NCBI RefSeq assembly: GCF_029541745.1
Contig: NZ_CP089746.1
Span: 2,976,001 to 3,040,000 of the forward strand
DNA length: 64,000 bases
DNA from: Streptomyces sp. LX-29
GTDB taxonomy: Bacteria > Actinomycetota > Actinomycetes > Streptomycetales > Streptomycetaceae
Direction of reading: 5' to 3'
Shown here one piece after another: positions 39,108 through 48,101 of the stretch (position 1 is its first letter; every line of letters starts with the position of its first letter). The notes beneath the pieces are model-generated. The model saw only the letters and a program-made list of their open reading frames with translations, had not been told where the DNA came from and did not search any database. The position numbers were made by a program, and so were the translations under genes.

Positions 39108-40733
39108 CTAGTCGGCGACGACCAGCGCCGGGGTGCTGCGGGTGAGCACCTCACCGCGGAAGAAGGCGGGGCTGCGGCGCTGCATCACCATCATGATCGC
39201 GACCCCGACCAGCAGCAGCCCCACGCCGATGACGAAGACGCTGCCGACGCCGAAGACGGAGCTGCCGGTGCCGTAGGCCGGGTCCCACATGTCGTACAGC
39301 GTCTTGCCGAAGACGGCGGCCAGCAGCAGGCCGCCGAGGACCGGGAAGACGCCCTTGAACAGCGCGTCGCGGACGGAGGAGCGCAGCTCGCGGCGGAAGT
39401 ACCAGGCACAGGCGAAGGCGGTGATCGCGTAGTAGAAGCAGATCATGAGGCCCAGTGCGTAGATCGTGTCGATCAGCACGTTCTCGCTCAGGAAGGTCAT
39501 CACGGCGTAGAAGACACCGGTGGCGACGCCCGCGGCGATGGTGGCAAGGCCGGGGGACTTGAAGCGGGGGTGGACCTTGGCGAAGGCCGGCGGCAGCGCC
39601 TGGTAGCTGCTCATGGCCAGCACGGTGCGGGCGACCGGGATGAAGGTGGTCTGGAGGCTGGCGGCGGCCGAGGCCAGCACGGCGACGAAGAGCAGCACGC
39701 CCAGTGCGGTGCCCATGACCGGGTCGGCCAGCGCGGCGAAGACGTTGTCGGAGGTGTCGGGGTTGCCGAGGCCCAGGCCCTTCTCACCGACGCCGGAGAA
39801 CATCTGGGCGGCGACCGCGGTCAGCAGGTAGGAGCCGACCAGCACCACCATGGCGAGCAGCGCGGCCCGACCGGGGGTCTTCTCGCTGCCGGCGGTCTCC
39901 TCGTTGACCGTCAGGCAGGCGTCCCAGCCCCAGAACATGAAGATCGACAGGGAGAGGCCGGCGGTGAAGGCGGCGAAGGACTGGACGGCGAAGGGGTTCA
40001 CCCAGGTCCAGGAGAAGTCGATGGACCCGGGGAGGTCGCCCGAGCGGGCCTTGCCGATGGCCATCACGACGAAGACGGCCAGCACCAGGAGTTGGAGGCC
40101 GACCAGGGCGTACTGCACGCCCTTGGTGGCGGTCATGCCGCGGTAGCTGATCGCGGTGGCGACGGCGATGAAGGCGAGGCAGGTGAGGACGTGGACGGGC
40201 TTGCTGTCGTCCAGGGCGGCGATCGAACCGCTGCCGGTGAGCTCGCCGAGCAGCAGATAGAAGAAGGAGGTGGCGACGCCGGCGAGGTTGGAGAGCACGA
40301 TGATGGTGGCGATCACCAGGCCCCAGCCGCACATCCAGCCGATGCGGGGACCGAACGCCTTCACCGTCCAGGTGAAGGACGTGCCGCAGTCGGGGACGGC
40401 CTTGTTTAGCTCGCGGTAGGCGAAGGCCACCAGCAGCATCGGCAGAAAGCCGGCCAGGAAGACGGCGGGCATCTGGAGGCCCACCTCGCCGACCGTGGGG
40501 CCGAGCGTCGAGGTCAGGCAGTAGACGGGGGCGACGGTGGAGATGCCGATGACGGCGTTTCCCAGCAGCCCTACGGAGTTGCCGCTGAGCCCCTTGGCCC
40601 GCACGCCCTCCGCACCGGGTACGCGGGCGGCCGCGCCGTCCCCGGCGGCCCCGTCCCGCCCGGCCTCCGCACCGCGCCGACCGACTCCGGGTACCGCGCC
40701 TCCGGCCTGAGGCCGCGCTTCCACATGAACCAT
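39108..40733 (-). CDS. APC-family amino-acid permease
   Basis: 541 residues with about 12-14 membrane helices. The core starts KGLSGNSVGLLGNAVIGIST and includes NKAVPDCGTSFTWTVKAFGP and the substrate-loop region FMFWGWDACLTVNEET, typical of the APC superfamily (GABA/polyamine-like branch). A low-complexity Ala/Gly cytoplasmic start of about 45 residues precedes. ATG 40733 is a best guess: it has no ribosome site, and a TTG at 40787 preceded by AAAGGA is an alternative. It lies downstream of the D-aminoacylase on the same strand, so uptake of an amino-acid derivative is plausible. Confidence 0.87.
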   Translation of the reverse strand: MVHVEARPQAGGAVPGVGRRGAEAGRDGAAGDGAAARVPGAEGVRAKGLSGNSVGLLGNAVIGISTVAPVYCLTSTLGPTVGEVGLQMPAVFLAGFLPMLLVAFAYRELNKAVPDCGTSFTWTVKAFGPRIGWMCGWGLVIATIIVLSNLAGVATSFFYLLLGELTGSGSIAALDDSKPVHVLTCLAFIAVATAISYRGMTATKGVQYALVGLQLLVLAVFVVMAIGKARSGDLPGSIDFSWTWVNPFAVQSFAAFTAGLSLSIFMFWGWDACLTVNEETAGSEKTPGRAALLAMVVLVGSYLLTAVAAQMFSGVGEKGLGLGNPDTSDNVFAALADPVMGTALGVLLFVAVLASAAASLQTTFIPVARTVLAMSSYQALPPAFAKVHPRFKSPGLATIAAGVATGVFYAVMTFLSENVLIDTIYALGLMICFYYAITAFACAWYFRRELRSSVRDALFKGVFPVLGGLLLAAVFGKTLYDMWDPAYGTGSSVFGVGSVFVIGVGLLLVGVAIMMVMQRRSPAFFRGEVLTRSTPALVVAD

Positions 40734-40948
40734 GAACAGGACGTTAAATGCTGCGGTTTCCTCATCCGGAATACTTGATTCCCCCAAGGGTTCCTTTAAT
40801 CAAGGGACACAAAACGAACTTCGATCAAGAAATGAAAAGGAAAATCCATCCCTCGATCGGCATTCGCAAGGGATCACTCGGCGCTTCCGTCATACGAAAA
40901 CCGCAGCGGTGTCCGATTTACCCCCTGGAAAAATTTCCCGCGGCCGTC
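40734..40948. promoter_or_regulatory. AT-rich regulatory region of the permease
   Basis: This 215-bp gap is far more AT-rich than anything around it, with A-tracts (AAATGAAAAGGAAAA, GGAAAAATTTCCC). CTTGATT (40774-40780) and AATCAAG (40798-40804) form an inverted repeat with an inner AAGG/CCTT pair, close to the possible TTG start of the permease. It probably holds the permease promoter and operator. GGAAA-AA-TTTCC near 40929 is a further palindrome. Confidence 0.55.
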
Positions 40949-42691
40949 TCACCCCTTGGTATGGACGCTCCGCGTGTCCCGCCCGGAGCGCAGCACCCGC
41001 CCGGGCACCGCACCCGTCACCACCTCGTCTCGGACGGTCTCCACCCCACCCACGCGCACGCTCACCACGCCCCGGGGACGCGAGTCCAGTCGGGGGCTGT
41101 CCCCGGGCAGGTCGCGCACCAGCGTCGCGGGTCCCGCGTCGATCCGTTCCGGGTCGAAGAGCACCAGGTCCGCGTGGTGGCCCGGGACGACCCGGCCGCG
41201 CTCGCGGAGCCCGAAGAGCCGCGCGGGGTCGTCGGTCAGCATCCGCACCGCCCGCTCCAGGCCCACCAGCCGCCGGCCGCGCAGGCAGTCCCCCAGGAAC
41301 CGGGTGGTGTACGGGGCGCCGCACATCCGGTCCAGGTGCGCCCCGGCGTCCGAGCCGCCCAGCAGCACGTCCGGGTGTTCCCAGGTGCGCCGCCGCAGCT
41401 CCCAGCTGGCCGGGTCGTTGTCGGCGGGCATCGGCCACAGCACGGTGCGCAGTCCGTCCGCGGCGCAGATCTCCACCAGGCAGTGGAAGGGGTCCTGCCC
41501 GCGCTCGGCCGCGATCTCGCCCACCACGCGCCCGGTCAGGCCCGCGTTGGCCGGCGCGTAGGTGTCGCCGACGACGTACCGGTCGAAGTGGGCCAGCCGT
41601 CGGAAGACGCCCGCCTCCGGGCTCGCGGCGCGGCGCAGCAGCTCGGCGCGGACCCGCGCGTCCCGCAGCCGCTCGACGCGCCGCGGCACCGGCAGGGCGA
41701 GCACCTCGCCCCACCCCGGGATCAGGTTGAGCGCGCAGAAGCTGCCCAGCGACATGTTCATCGGGGTGAGGATCGGCATGGTCAGCGCCACGATCCGACC
41801 GCCCGCGCGGCGGGCCGCCGCGCTGGGCTCCAGCTGCCGCGGGACCCGCTCGGGCACGGCCGCGTCGATGGTGAGCACGTTCCAGTTCAGTGGGCGGCCC
41901 GCGGCGGCGGTCATCGCCACCAGCAGCTCGATCTCCGGGTCCGCGAACCGGTCCAGGCAGCCCGCCACGATCGCCTCGATCTGGGTCCCCTCGTGCTCCC
42001 CCACCGCCCGGGCGAGCGCGATGAGCTCCTCCGGCCGGGCGTGCCGGGAGGCGACCGGCCGCCCGTCCCCGTCGGTGTGGGTGCCCGACTGCGTGGTGGA
42101 CAGCCCCCAGGCCCCGGCGTCCATGGCCTCGTGCAGCAGCCGCAGCATCCGCTCCAGCTGCGCCTCGGTGGGCTGCCCGCCCACCGCGTCGGCCCCCATC
42201 ACATGGCGTCGCAGCGCGCAGTGCCCCACCATGAAGCCGGCGTTGACGGCGATCCGCCCGTCCAGGGCGTCCAGGTACTCCCCGAAGGTGTGCCAGCTCC
42301 ACGGCGCCCCCTGTTCCAGGGCCACCAGCGACATCCCCTCGACCTTGCTCATCATCCGCCGCGTGTAGTCGGCGTCCTCGGGCCGGTCGGGGTGGAGCGG
42401 GGCGAGCGTGAAGCCGCAGTTGCCGCCGACGACGCTGGTCACCCCGTGCCCCATCGACGGCGTGGCGTACGGGTCCCAGAACAGCTGCGCGTCGTAGTGC
42501 GTGTGCGGATCGACGAACCCGGGGGTCAGCACCAGCCCGGTGACGTCCTCGACGCTCCGCGCCGGTTCGTCCGCCTCCCCGGCCGCCGTGACGACCGCGA
42601 CCCGCCCGTCGCGCAGCCCGACGTCGGCCACCCGCGCGGGCGCGCCGGTGCCGTCCACGAGGGTCGCTCCGCGGATGAGGTGATCGAGCAT
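40949..42691 (-). CDS. D-aminoacylase / N-acyl-D-amino-acid deacylase family amidohydrolase
   Basis: 580 residues of the metal-dependent amidohydrolase superfamily. The HxH metal motif lies in TPGFVDPHTHYDAQLFWDP (H63, H65), the late metal ligand Asp in LLGGSDAGAH, and the small beta domain is split between the two ends (VVPGHHADLVLFDPERI). Family members remove acyl groups from N-acyl-D-amino acids, or act as dihydroorotase-like enzymes. GAAGGGAG precedes ATG 42691. The permease follows on the same strand after an AT-rich regulatory gap, and a luciferase-like gene precedes it. Actual substrate unknown. Confidence 0.88.
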   Translation of the reverse strand: MLDHLIRGATLVDGTGAPARVADVGLRDGRVAVVTAAGEADEPARSVEDVTGLVLTPGFVDPHTHYDAQLFWDPYATPSMGHGVTSVVGGNCGFTLAPLHPDRPEDADYTRRMMSKVEGMSLVALEQGAPWSWHTFGEYLDALDGRIAVNAGFMVGHCALRRHVMGADAVGGQPTEAQLERMLRLLHEAMDAGAWGLSTTQSGTHTDGDGRPVASRHARPEELIALARAVGEHEGTQIEAIVAGCLDRFADPEIELLVAMTAAAGRPLNWNVLTIDAAVPERVPRQLEPSAAARRAGGRIVALTMPILTPMNMSLGSFCALNLIPGWGEVLALPVPRRVERLRDARVRAELLRRAASPEAGVFRRLAHFDRYVVGDTYAPANAGLTGRVVGEIAAERGQDPFHCLVEICAADGLRTVLWPMPADNDPASWELRRRTWEHPDVLLGGSDAGAHLDRMCGAPYTTRFLGDCLRGRRLVGLERAVRMLTDDPARLFGLRERGRVVPGHHADLVLFDPERIDAGPATLVRDLPGDSPRLDSRPRGVVSVRVGGVETVRDEVVTGAVPGRVLRSGRDTRSVHTKG

Positions 42692-42960
42692 GTTCGGCTC
42701 CCTTCACGGCGATGGGGCGCGGCTGGGTTCGCGGTCGCGCCGCGGCGGCGGGCCGGACGGACGCGGGTCGCCCGGCCGGGCGGGATCGCGGGGCGCGCCG
42801 CGGCGGCGGCTCGACCGGTTCCGCGGGCACGCCCGTTCCGCGGGGGCGACTGTTTCGGCCGGTTCAGCCGCGGCGACTGCTTCCGCCGGTTCAGCCGGTT
42901 CAGCCGGTTCGACTGGTCCGGCCGGCTCCGCCGGCTCAGCGGCTCGGTCAGCTCAACCGG

Positions 42961-43025
42961 GTCGGTCGGCTCAGCCGCGTCGGTCGGCTCAGCCGCGTCG
43001 ATCGGGCGTCGGTCGGCTCAGCCGG
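42961..43025. repeat. 18-bp repeats in a 350-bp gene-free stretch
   Basis: GTCGGTCGGCTCAGCCGC occurs at 42961-42978 and 42979-42996, with a near copy at 43008-43025, inside a longer run of CGGTTCAGC-type imperfect repeats (42850-43030). The whole gap 42692-43041 between two minus-strand genes shows no coding frame of its own. It may fold into GC-rich hairpins and act as a terminator for the LLM gene upstream. Confidence 0.7.
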
Positions 43026-43041
43026 GTCGGTCGGGCGTCCG

Positions 43042-44166
43042 TCAGCCGGCGGCCCGGCGGAAGCGGGTGGTGCGGTGCACGGGATCGGTGTCGATCTTGG
43101 GGATGACGTGCTCGCCGATGAGGCGGATGGTGTTCAGGGTGTCCTGGTACGGAATGCCCACCGGCAGTCCGAAGGCGAGCTGGTCGGCGCCGGCCTGCTC
43201 CCACCGCTTGCACTGCCGGAAGACCTCGTCGGGGTCGCCGCAGATCATCAACTCCTCGGCGATGAGCAGCTCGATGATCTCCTCGGTGTACTCCGGGAGC
43301 AGCTGCGGCCACTCGGGGATGCCCTCGGGCCGGGGGAAGGTGTCGTGGTAGCGGAAGAGCAGCGACTGGAGGTAGTGCAGCCCGCCCGCGGCCGCCACCC
43401 GCACCGCCTCCTGGTGGGTCTCCGCGCAGACGGCGGTCGAGGTCACCATGATGTTGTCGTTGACGAAGCCGCCGACCGGCCGGGCGCGGGCGATCGCGGT
43501 CTTGTACGCCTCCAGGACCCACTCCATGTCGGAGACCTTCTGCACGCTGAAGCCGAGCACCCCGAGCCCCTTGCCGGCCGCCATGGCGTACGAGGACGGG
43601 GAGCCGGCGGCGTACCACATGGCCGGGTGCGCCGGGCCGTACGGCTTGGGCAGCACCCGGCGGGGCGGCAGCGACCAGTACCGACCCGAGAACCCCTGGT
43701 ACTCCTCCTGGAGCCACATCCTGGGGAACTCGGCGATGGTCTCCTCCCAGATCTCCTTGGTGCGGTCCATGTCGGTGATGCCCGGCAGGAAGCCGAGGAT
43801 CTCGTGGCTGCCGGCGCCGCGCCCGGTGCCGAACTCGAAGCGCCCGCCGGAGAGGTGGTCCAGCATGGCGGCCTTCTCGGCGACCTTGGCCGGGTGGTTG
43901 ACCTGCGGCAGCGGGTTGAAGATCCCGGAGCCGAGGTGGATGCGGTCGGTGGCGTGGGCGAGGTAGCCGAGGAAGACGTCATTGGCGGACAGATGGGAGT
44001 ACTCGTCGAGGAAGTGATGCTCGCTGGCCCAGGCGTACTTGAAGCCGGACCGGTCGGCCTGGATGACGTACTCGCTCTCCTCCAGCAGCACATGGTGCTC
44101 GGCTTCGGGGTCGTCCCGGCGCCGGCTCCTGGGGACGTACCCCTGGACAAAGATCCCGAACTCCAC
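43042..44166 (-). CDS. Luciferase-like (LLM) flavin monooxygenase
   Basis: 374 residues. The N-terminus MEFGIFVQGYVPRSRR and WASEHHFLDEYSHLSANDVFLGYLAHAT match bacterial luciferase-type, FMN-using members of the LLM class, with GGRFEFGTGRGAGSHE at the phosphate-binding strand. This group is often found in catabolic operons for alkanes, terpenoids or steroids. GTG 44166 is used; the ribosome site is weak (GAGGCGG). A perfect 19-bp palindrome lies 51 bp upstream and its core resembles sites upstream of two other operons in the window, suggesting shared repression. Confidence 0.88.
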   Translation of the reverse strand: MEFGIFVQGYVPRSRRRDDPEAEHHVLLEESEYVIQADRSGFKYAWASEHHFLDEYSHLSANDVFLGYLAHATDRIHLGSGIFNPLPQVNHPAKVAEKAAMLDHLSGGRFEFGTGRGAGSHEILGFLPGITDMDRTKEIWEETIAEFPRMWLQEEYQGFSGRYWSLPPRRVLPKPYGPAHPAMWYAAGSPSSYAMAAGKGLGVLGFSVQKVSDMEWVLEAYKTAIARARPVGGFVNDNIMVTSTAVCAETHQEAVRVAAAGGLHYLQSLLFRYHDTFPRPEGIPEWPQLLPEYTEEIIELLIAEELMICGDPDEVFRQCKRWEQAGADQLAFGLPVGIPYQDTLNTIRLIGEHVIPKIDTDPVHRTTRFRRAAG

Positions 44167-44216
44167 GGAGGTTCACCGCCTCGGTCCGCCGAACCACTCG
44201 GTCTGACGCAGGCCCG

Positions 44217-44235
44217 ATCTGACGCTGCGTCAGAT
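44217..44235. promoter_or_regulatory. 19-bp palindromic operator of the LLM gene
   Basis: ATCTGACGCTGCGTCAGAT is a perfect inverted repeat (9+1+9). A second half-site TCTGACGC lies at 44202-44209. The core CTGACG-N3-CGTCAG recurs at 57350-57364 and in weaker form at 49111-49125. It looks like a TetR-type binding site. Confidence 0.75.
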
Positions 44236-44275
44236 ATCAGATGTCGACCGACTCTGGCACCGGCCCCGACAGAGG

Positions 44276-45715
44276 TCAAGACGGCGTACGGGAGGAGGGG
44301 GAGGCCGCGGGGGTCGTCCCGGCGTCCGTGGCCACCCCGGGCCCCGGCAGCCGCTCCGGCGTCACGGGCTCCTCCAGGGGCCGCAGCAGGAGCCAGCCGA
44401 GCGCGGGCAGCGCGATCAGCGGCGCGAGGGCGGCCTGGAGCGAGGCGGCGTCGGCGGCGGCGCCGATGAGCGGGCTGGCGAGACCGCCGACGCTCACGGT
44501 CAGACCGAGGGTGACGCCGCTGGCGGTCCCCATCCGCCGGGGCAGATAGTCCTGGCCCAGGGTGACATGGAGGGAGAAGGGCACGTACAGCCCGGCGGAG
44601 GTGAGGGCGACGAACAGATAGAGCGGCGGGCCGGGCACGAAGACGACGCCGGCCACGGCGAGGACGGTCAGGGCGTAGGACCAGCGCACGACGGGCAGGC
44701 GGCCGAAGCGGGTGGCGAGCCGCCCGCCGGCCACCGTGCCGACCGCGCCCCCGAGATAGAGGACGAAGAGGGCGACGGTTCCGGAGACCTCCCCGCCTCC
44801 GGTGCGCTGCCGCACGTACAGGGACACGAACGCGCTCAGACCGACGAAGACGATCGAGCGGCACACCACAGCGCCGGACAGCCGGGCGAAGGAGGCCCAG
44901 TCGTCCCGACCGGCCGCACCCTCCGTGCCCGGCGCGCGGACGGCCGGCGACGCCACGGCGGTCGGGGCGATGCGGCGCAGCGCGACCACGCACAGCGCCG
45001 TGCCGGCGAGGGCGGGGAGGAACAGCAGCGGGGAGGCGCGCAGGCCGCCGGTGGCGACGACGGCGGAGACCAGCAGCGGCGCGACGGCGAAGCCGAGGTT
45101 GCCACCGAGCGAGAACCAGCTCATCGCGGTGTGGCTGCCTCGGCCGGCCACCCGTGCCACCCGGGCCGCCTCCGGGTGGTAGGCGGCGACGCCGATCCCC
45201 GACACCGCCACGGCCAGCAGGGTGAGGGCGTAGGAGTCGCCGACGCCGGCGAGCGCGACGCCGGAGCCGCCGACGAGGACGGCGACCGGCAGCAGCCACG
45301 GCATGGGCCATCGATCGGTGAGCACCCCGAACAGCGGCTGCACCACGGAGGAGAGCAGCGAGGCCGCCAGCACGATCCCGGACGCGGCGGCGTAGCCGTA
45401 GGCCCGCTCGGCGACGAAGTAGGGCACCAGCGCGGCCACCGCGCCCTGGTAGACGTCCACGCAGGCGTGACCCAGGGACAGCAGCCCGATCGGCCCGAAG
45501 CGCGGGGAGGTGCGAGCGCCCCGCCTCGGACGCCGCCGCGCCTCCGGTGGCGCGGCCCGGTCGGCGTTCCGCCGCCGTAGCCACCAGGAGGACGTACCAG
45601 AGCGCGCACGGAGGGACGTACGAAGGGACATACGACGGGACGCACGACGGGATGTACGACAGGACGCGTGGAGGGGCTCGTGGATCGGCTCTCGGGAGGT
45701 CTGATTCGTCGACAC
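44276..45715 (-). CDS. MFS transporter (fosmidomycin-resistance-like)
   Basis: 479 residues. After an Arg/Ser-rich N-terminus of about 75 residues come 12 membrane helices: SLGHACVDVYQGAVAALVPY opens helix 1 as in Fsr-type exporters, and PLFGVLTDRWPMPW is the helix 2-3 loop. Such proteins export small toxic molecules. GTG 45715 gives the longest form before the divergent AraC promoter; no good ribosome site is visible and a later start is possible. The divergent AraC regulator is its likely controller. Confidence 0.85.
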   Translation of the reverse strand: MSTNQTSREPIHEPLHASCRTSRRASRRMSLRTSLRARSGTSSWWLRRRNADRAAPPEARRRPRRGARTSPRFGPIGLLSLGHACVDVYQGAVAALVPYFVAERAYGYAAASGIVLAASLLSSVVQPLFGVLTDRWPMPWLLPVAVLVGGSGVALAGVGDSYALTLLAVAVSGIGVAAYHPEAARVARVAGRGSHTAMSWFSLGGNLGFAVAPLLVSAVVATGGLRASPLLFLPALAGTALCVVALRRIAPTAVASPAVRAPGTEGAAGRDDWASFARLSGAVVCRSIVFVGLSAFVSLYVRQRTGGGEVSGTVALFVLYLGGAVGTVAGGRLATRFGRLPVVRWSYALTVLAVAGVVFVPGPPLYLFVALTSAGLYVPFSLHVTLGQDYLPRRMGTASGVTLGLTVSVGGLASPLIGAAADAASLQAALAPLIALPALGWLLLRPLEEPVTPERLPGPGVATDAGTTPAASPSSRTPS

Positions 45716-45755
45716 CCGGCCATCGTCGCCACGCCGCACCCTGGCGCGCTTTCGA

Positions 45756-45761
45756 TAAAGT
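45756..45761 (+). promoter_or_regulatory. -10 element of the AraC gene
   Basis: TAAAGT ends eight bases before ATG 45770, with no ribosome site, which fits a leaderless transcript. Confidence 0.45.
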
Positions 45762-45769
45762 GCCAAAGT

Positions 45770-46573
45770 ATGCCGGTTATCCGCCACACCCCCGAGGCGC
45801 CCACCCGTACCCAGACGCTCGCCCCGGGCGAGAGCATCGACGCGCACCGCCACGACGACCACCAGATCATCTACGCCGGCTCCGGTGTCCTGGCCGTCAC
45901 CACCGACGCGGGCACCTGGTTCGCCCCCGGCACCCGCGCCATCTGGGTGCCCGCCGGCTGCGCCCACGCCCACCGCGCCTACGGCCACCTCGACCTGCGT
46001 CTGCTCGGCCTGCCCGCCGACACCAACCCGCTCGGGCTGGAGGCCCCCACCGTCCTCACCGTCAGCCCGCTGCTGCGCGAGCTGATCCTCGCCTACACGC
46101 GCGACCCCCACGACGACACTCCCGAGCGGCGGCGGCTGCGCGCGGTCCTCCTCGACCAACTGCGCGCCTCACCACAGCAGCCCGTCCAGTTGCCCGCCCC
46201 CGCCGATCCCCGGTTGGCGGCCGTCTGCGAGCTGCTGCACCGCGACCCCGCCGATCCGCGCACGCTGGCGGGGCTGGGCGCCGCCACCGGCACCGGAGAG
46301 CGGACCCTCAGTCGTCTCTTCCGCCGCGACCTGGGCATGACGTTCCCGCAGTGGCGCACCCAGCTGCGCCTCTACCACGCCCTGCGTCTGCTCGCCGACG
46401 ACGTGCCGGTGACCACCGTCGCCCACCGCTGCGGCTGGTCCTCCGCCAGCGCCTTCATCGACGTCTTCCACCGCGCGTTCGGCTACACCCCCGGCACCCA
46501 CAACCGCCGCCACGGGCCACACGGGCCACACGAGGGTGACCACGACGCTCCGGTCATCCGACTTCACCGCTGA
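45770..46573 (+). CDS. AraC-family regulator with cupin sensor
   Basis: 267 residues. An N-terminal cupin (HRHDDHQIIYAGSGVLAVTT) and a C-terminal double helix-turn-helix (from about 165: LAGLGAATGTGERTLSRLFR, VTTVAHRCGWSSASAFIDVFHRAFGYTP) give the standard AraC layout. The divergent MFS gene begins 55 bp away, a common regulator-exporter arrangement in which the regulator controls the pump. The last residues are His/Gly-rich. Confidence 0.9.
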   Translation: MPVIRHTPEAPTRTQTLAPGESIDAHRHDDHQIIYAGSGVLAVTTDAGTWFAPGTRAIWVPAGCAHAHRAYGHLDLRLLGLPADTNPLGLEAPTVLTVSPLLRELILAYTRDPHDDTPERRRLRAVLLDQLRASPQQPVQLPAPADPRLAAVCELLHRDPADPRTLAGLGAATGTGERTLSRLFRRDLGMTFPQWRTQLRLYHALRLLADDVPVTTVAHRCGWSSASAFIDVFHRAFGYTPGTHNRRHGPHGPHEGDHDAPVIRLHR

Positions 46574-46621
46574 CGCACGTAGGCTGCCCGCACCGACCAT
46601 TCGTCACGATTGGGGTTATCC

Positions 46622-47032
46622 GTGACTTCTCGCCTCAACCCGTACATCAGTTTCTCCGGCGACGCGAAGCAGGCCATGGAGTTCTACCAAGAGGTCTTCG
46701 GCGGGGGCCTGGCCGTCAACACCTACGACGCCTTCGGCGCGGAGGCACCCCCCGGATACGCCGACAGGATCATGCACGCCATGTTGGAGACCGCCAGCGG
46801 CTTCACGCTGATGGGCGCCGACAGTCCGCCCGGTATGGAGCACCGCCCCGGGAACAACATCTCGGTGAGCCTGAGCGGCGACGACGCGGCGGAACTGCGC
46901 GGCTACTGGGACAAGCTCTCCGATGGCGGCACCGTGTCCGTCCCCCTGGAGAAGCAGATGTGGGGCGATGTGTTCGGCATGTGCACGGACAGATTCGGCA
47001 TCACGTGGATGGTCAACATCAGCGGACAGTAG
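46622..47032 (+). CDS. VOC/PhnB-like glyoxalase-fold protein
   Basis: 136 residues. LNPYISFSGDAKQAMEFYQEVFGG is the start of PhnB-type vicinal oxygen chelate proteins, and DRFGITWMVNISG is the usual ending. Only some metal ligands are recognisable, so it may be a binding or resistance protein rather than an enzyme. GTG 46622 is chosen over an upstream in-frame TTG since homology starts here. It stands alone between the AraC gene and a convergent SDR gene; the gap 47033-47268 holds only GGTCGACCGGGCGG-type repeats. Confidence 0.85.
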   Translation: MTSRLNPYISFSGDAKQAMEFYQEVFGGGLAVNTYDAFGAEAPPGYADRIMHAMLETASGFTLMGADSPPGMEHRPGNNISVSLSGDDAAELRGYWDKLSDGGTVSVPLEKQMWGDVFGMCTDRFGITWMVNISGQ

Positions 47033-47268
47033 AGCTGATCCGGCGTCCGCACGCCGACGACCCCGACGGGTCGACGACGGGCCGTCGACGGGCGTCCGCG
47101 TCCGGTTCCCGCTGGAGCGCGTCACCCGGGTCCGCCACCCGTCCGGTCGACCGGGCGGCCGTGGATGAACCGGACCCCGGCCGGTCGACCGGGCGACCGG
47201 GTGGCGGGGTGGCCGGGTGGCGGGGTGGCCGCTGCTGAACGCCACCCCGGCCGCCGGACCGGGAGGAC

Positions 47269-48054
47269 CTAGACGACCGAGGCCCCGGCCAGCCAGCCGC
47301 CGTCGACGACGAAGGGCTGTCCGGTGATGTAGGAGGAGTCGGCGCAGGAGAGGAAGAGGGCGAGGGAGGCGATCTCGCTCGGCTGCCCGATCCGGGCGAG
47401 CGGCACCAGCTTGCGGTAGAGCTCGTCCACCGCGCGGGCCGTCTCGGCCGGGTCGGCGTCCGGGTCCAGCAGCGCGGGGTTGGTCATCGGCGTGTCGACG
47501 GCCCCCGGGCACACCGCGTTGACCCGGATCCCCCGCCCCGCCAGCTCTATCGCGGCCACCCGCGTCATCGCCACCACGGCGCCCTTGCTCGCCGCGTACG
47601 CCGTGAGCAGCGCCATGCCGGAGAGGGCGACGTACGAGGCGGTGTTGACGATCGTTCCGCCGCCGGCCGCGGCGAGCTCGGGCACGACGGCCCGCATCCC
47701 CAGGAAGGTGCCGGTCTGGTTGACCCGCACCACCGCCTCGAACTCGGCCAGCGGGGTCTCGGCCAGCTCGTTGAAGCGCAGGATCCCGGCGTTGTTGACC
47801 AGCCCGTCGACCTTCCCGAAGGCGTGCTTGGCGAAGGCCACGGCCGCCTCCCAGTCGCCCTCCTCCCCCACGTCCAGATGGACGTAGCGCGCGGACTCCT
47901 CCCCCAGCTCCTTGGCGAGCGCCTCGCCCTGCCCGTCCAGCACGTCCGCCAGCACCACCCGCGCGCCCTCGGCGACGAACAGCCGCGCCTCCTGCTCGCC
48001 CTGCCCGCGCGCCGCACCGGTGACGATCACCACGCGCCCGTCCAGCTTGCCCAT
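47269..48054 (-). CDS. SDR-family oxidoreductase
   Basis: 261 residues, a classical short-chain dehydrogenase. Cofactor motif TGAARGQG (TGxxxGxG), LDV near 75 and NNAG (about 87-90), active-site Ser in NTASYVALSG and the YAASK (Tyr-x-x-x-Lys) catalytic pair are present. The Asp at the end of strand 2 (VVLADVLDG) favours NAD over NADP. GGGAGG sits before ATG 48054. It follows the F420-type LLM gene by 47 bp on the same strand, so they form an operon, probably controlled by the palindrome at 49111. Confidence 0.92.
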   Translation of the reverse strand: MGKLDGRVVIVTGAARGQGEQEARLFVAEGARVVLADVLDGQGEALAKELGEESARYVHLDVGEEGDWEAAVAFAKHAFGKVDGLVNNAGILRFNELAETPLAEFEAVVRVNQTGTFLGMRAVVPELAAAGGGTIVNTASYVALSGMALLTAYAASKGAVVAMTRVAAIELAGRGIRVNAVCPGAVDTPMTNPALLDPDADPAETARAVDELYRKLVPLARIGQPSEIASLALFLSCADSSYITGQPFVVDGGWLAGASVV

Positions 48055-48101
48055 ACCGGCCTCCCGTCGTCGAGGTGCGGCTAGCCCGCGAAGTGCGGCG
48101 G

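Noticed and set aside
42845..43040. Phe/Arg/Ser and Gly/Ser-Val repeat peptides between the D-aminoacylase and LLM genes
   Set aside because: Composition follows the CGGTTCAGC-type DNA repeat in every frame and no start signal is present.
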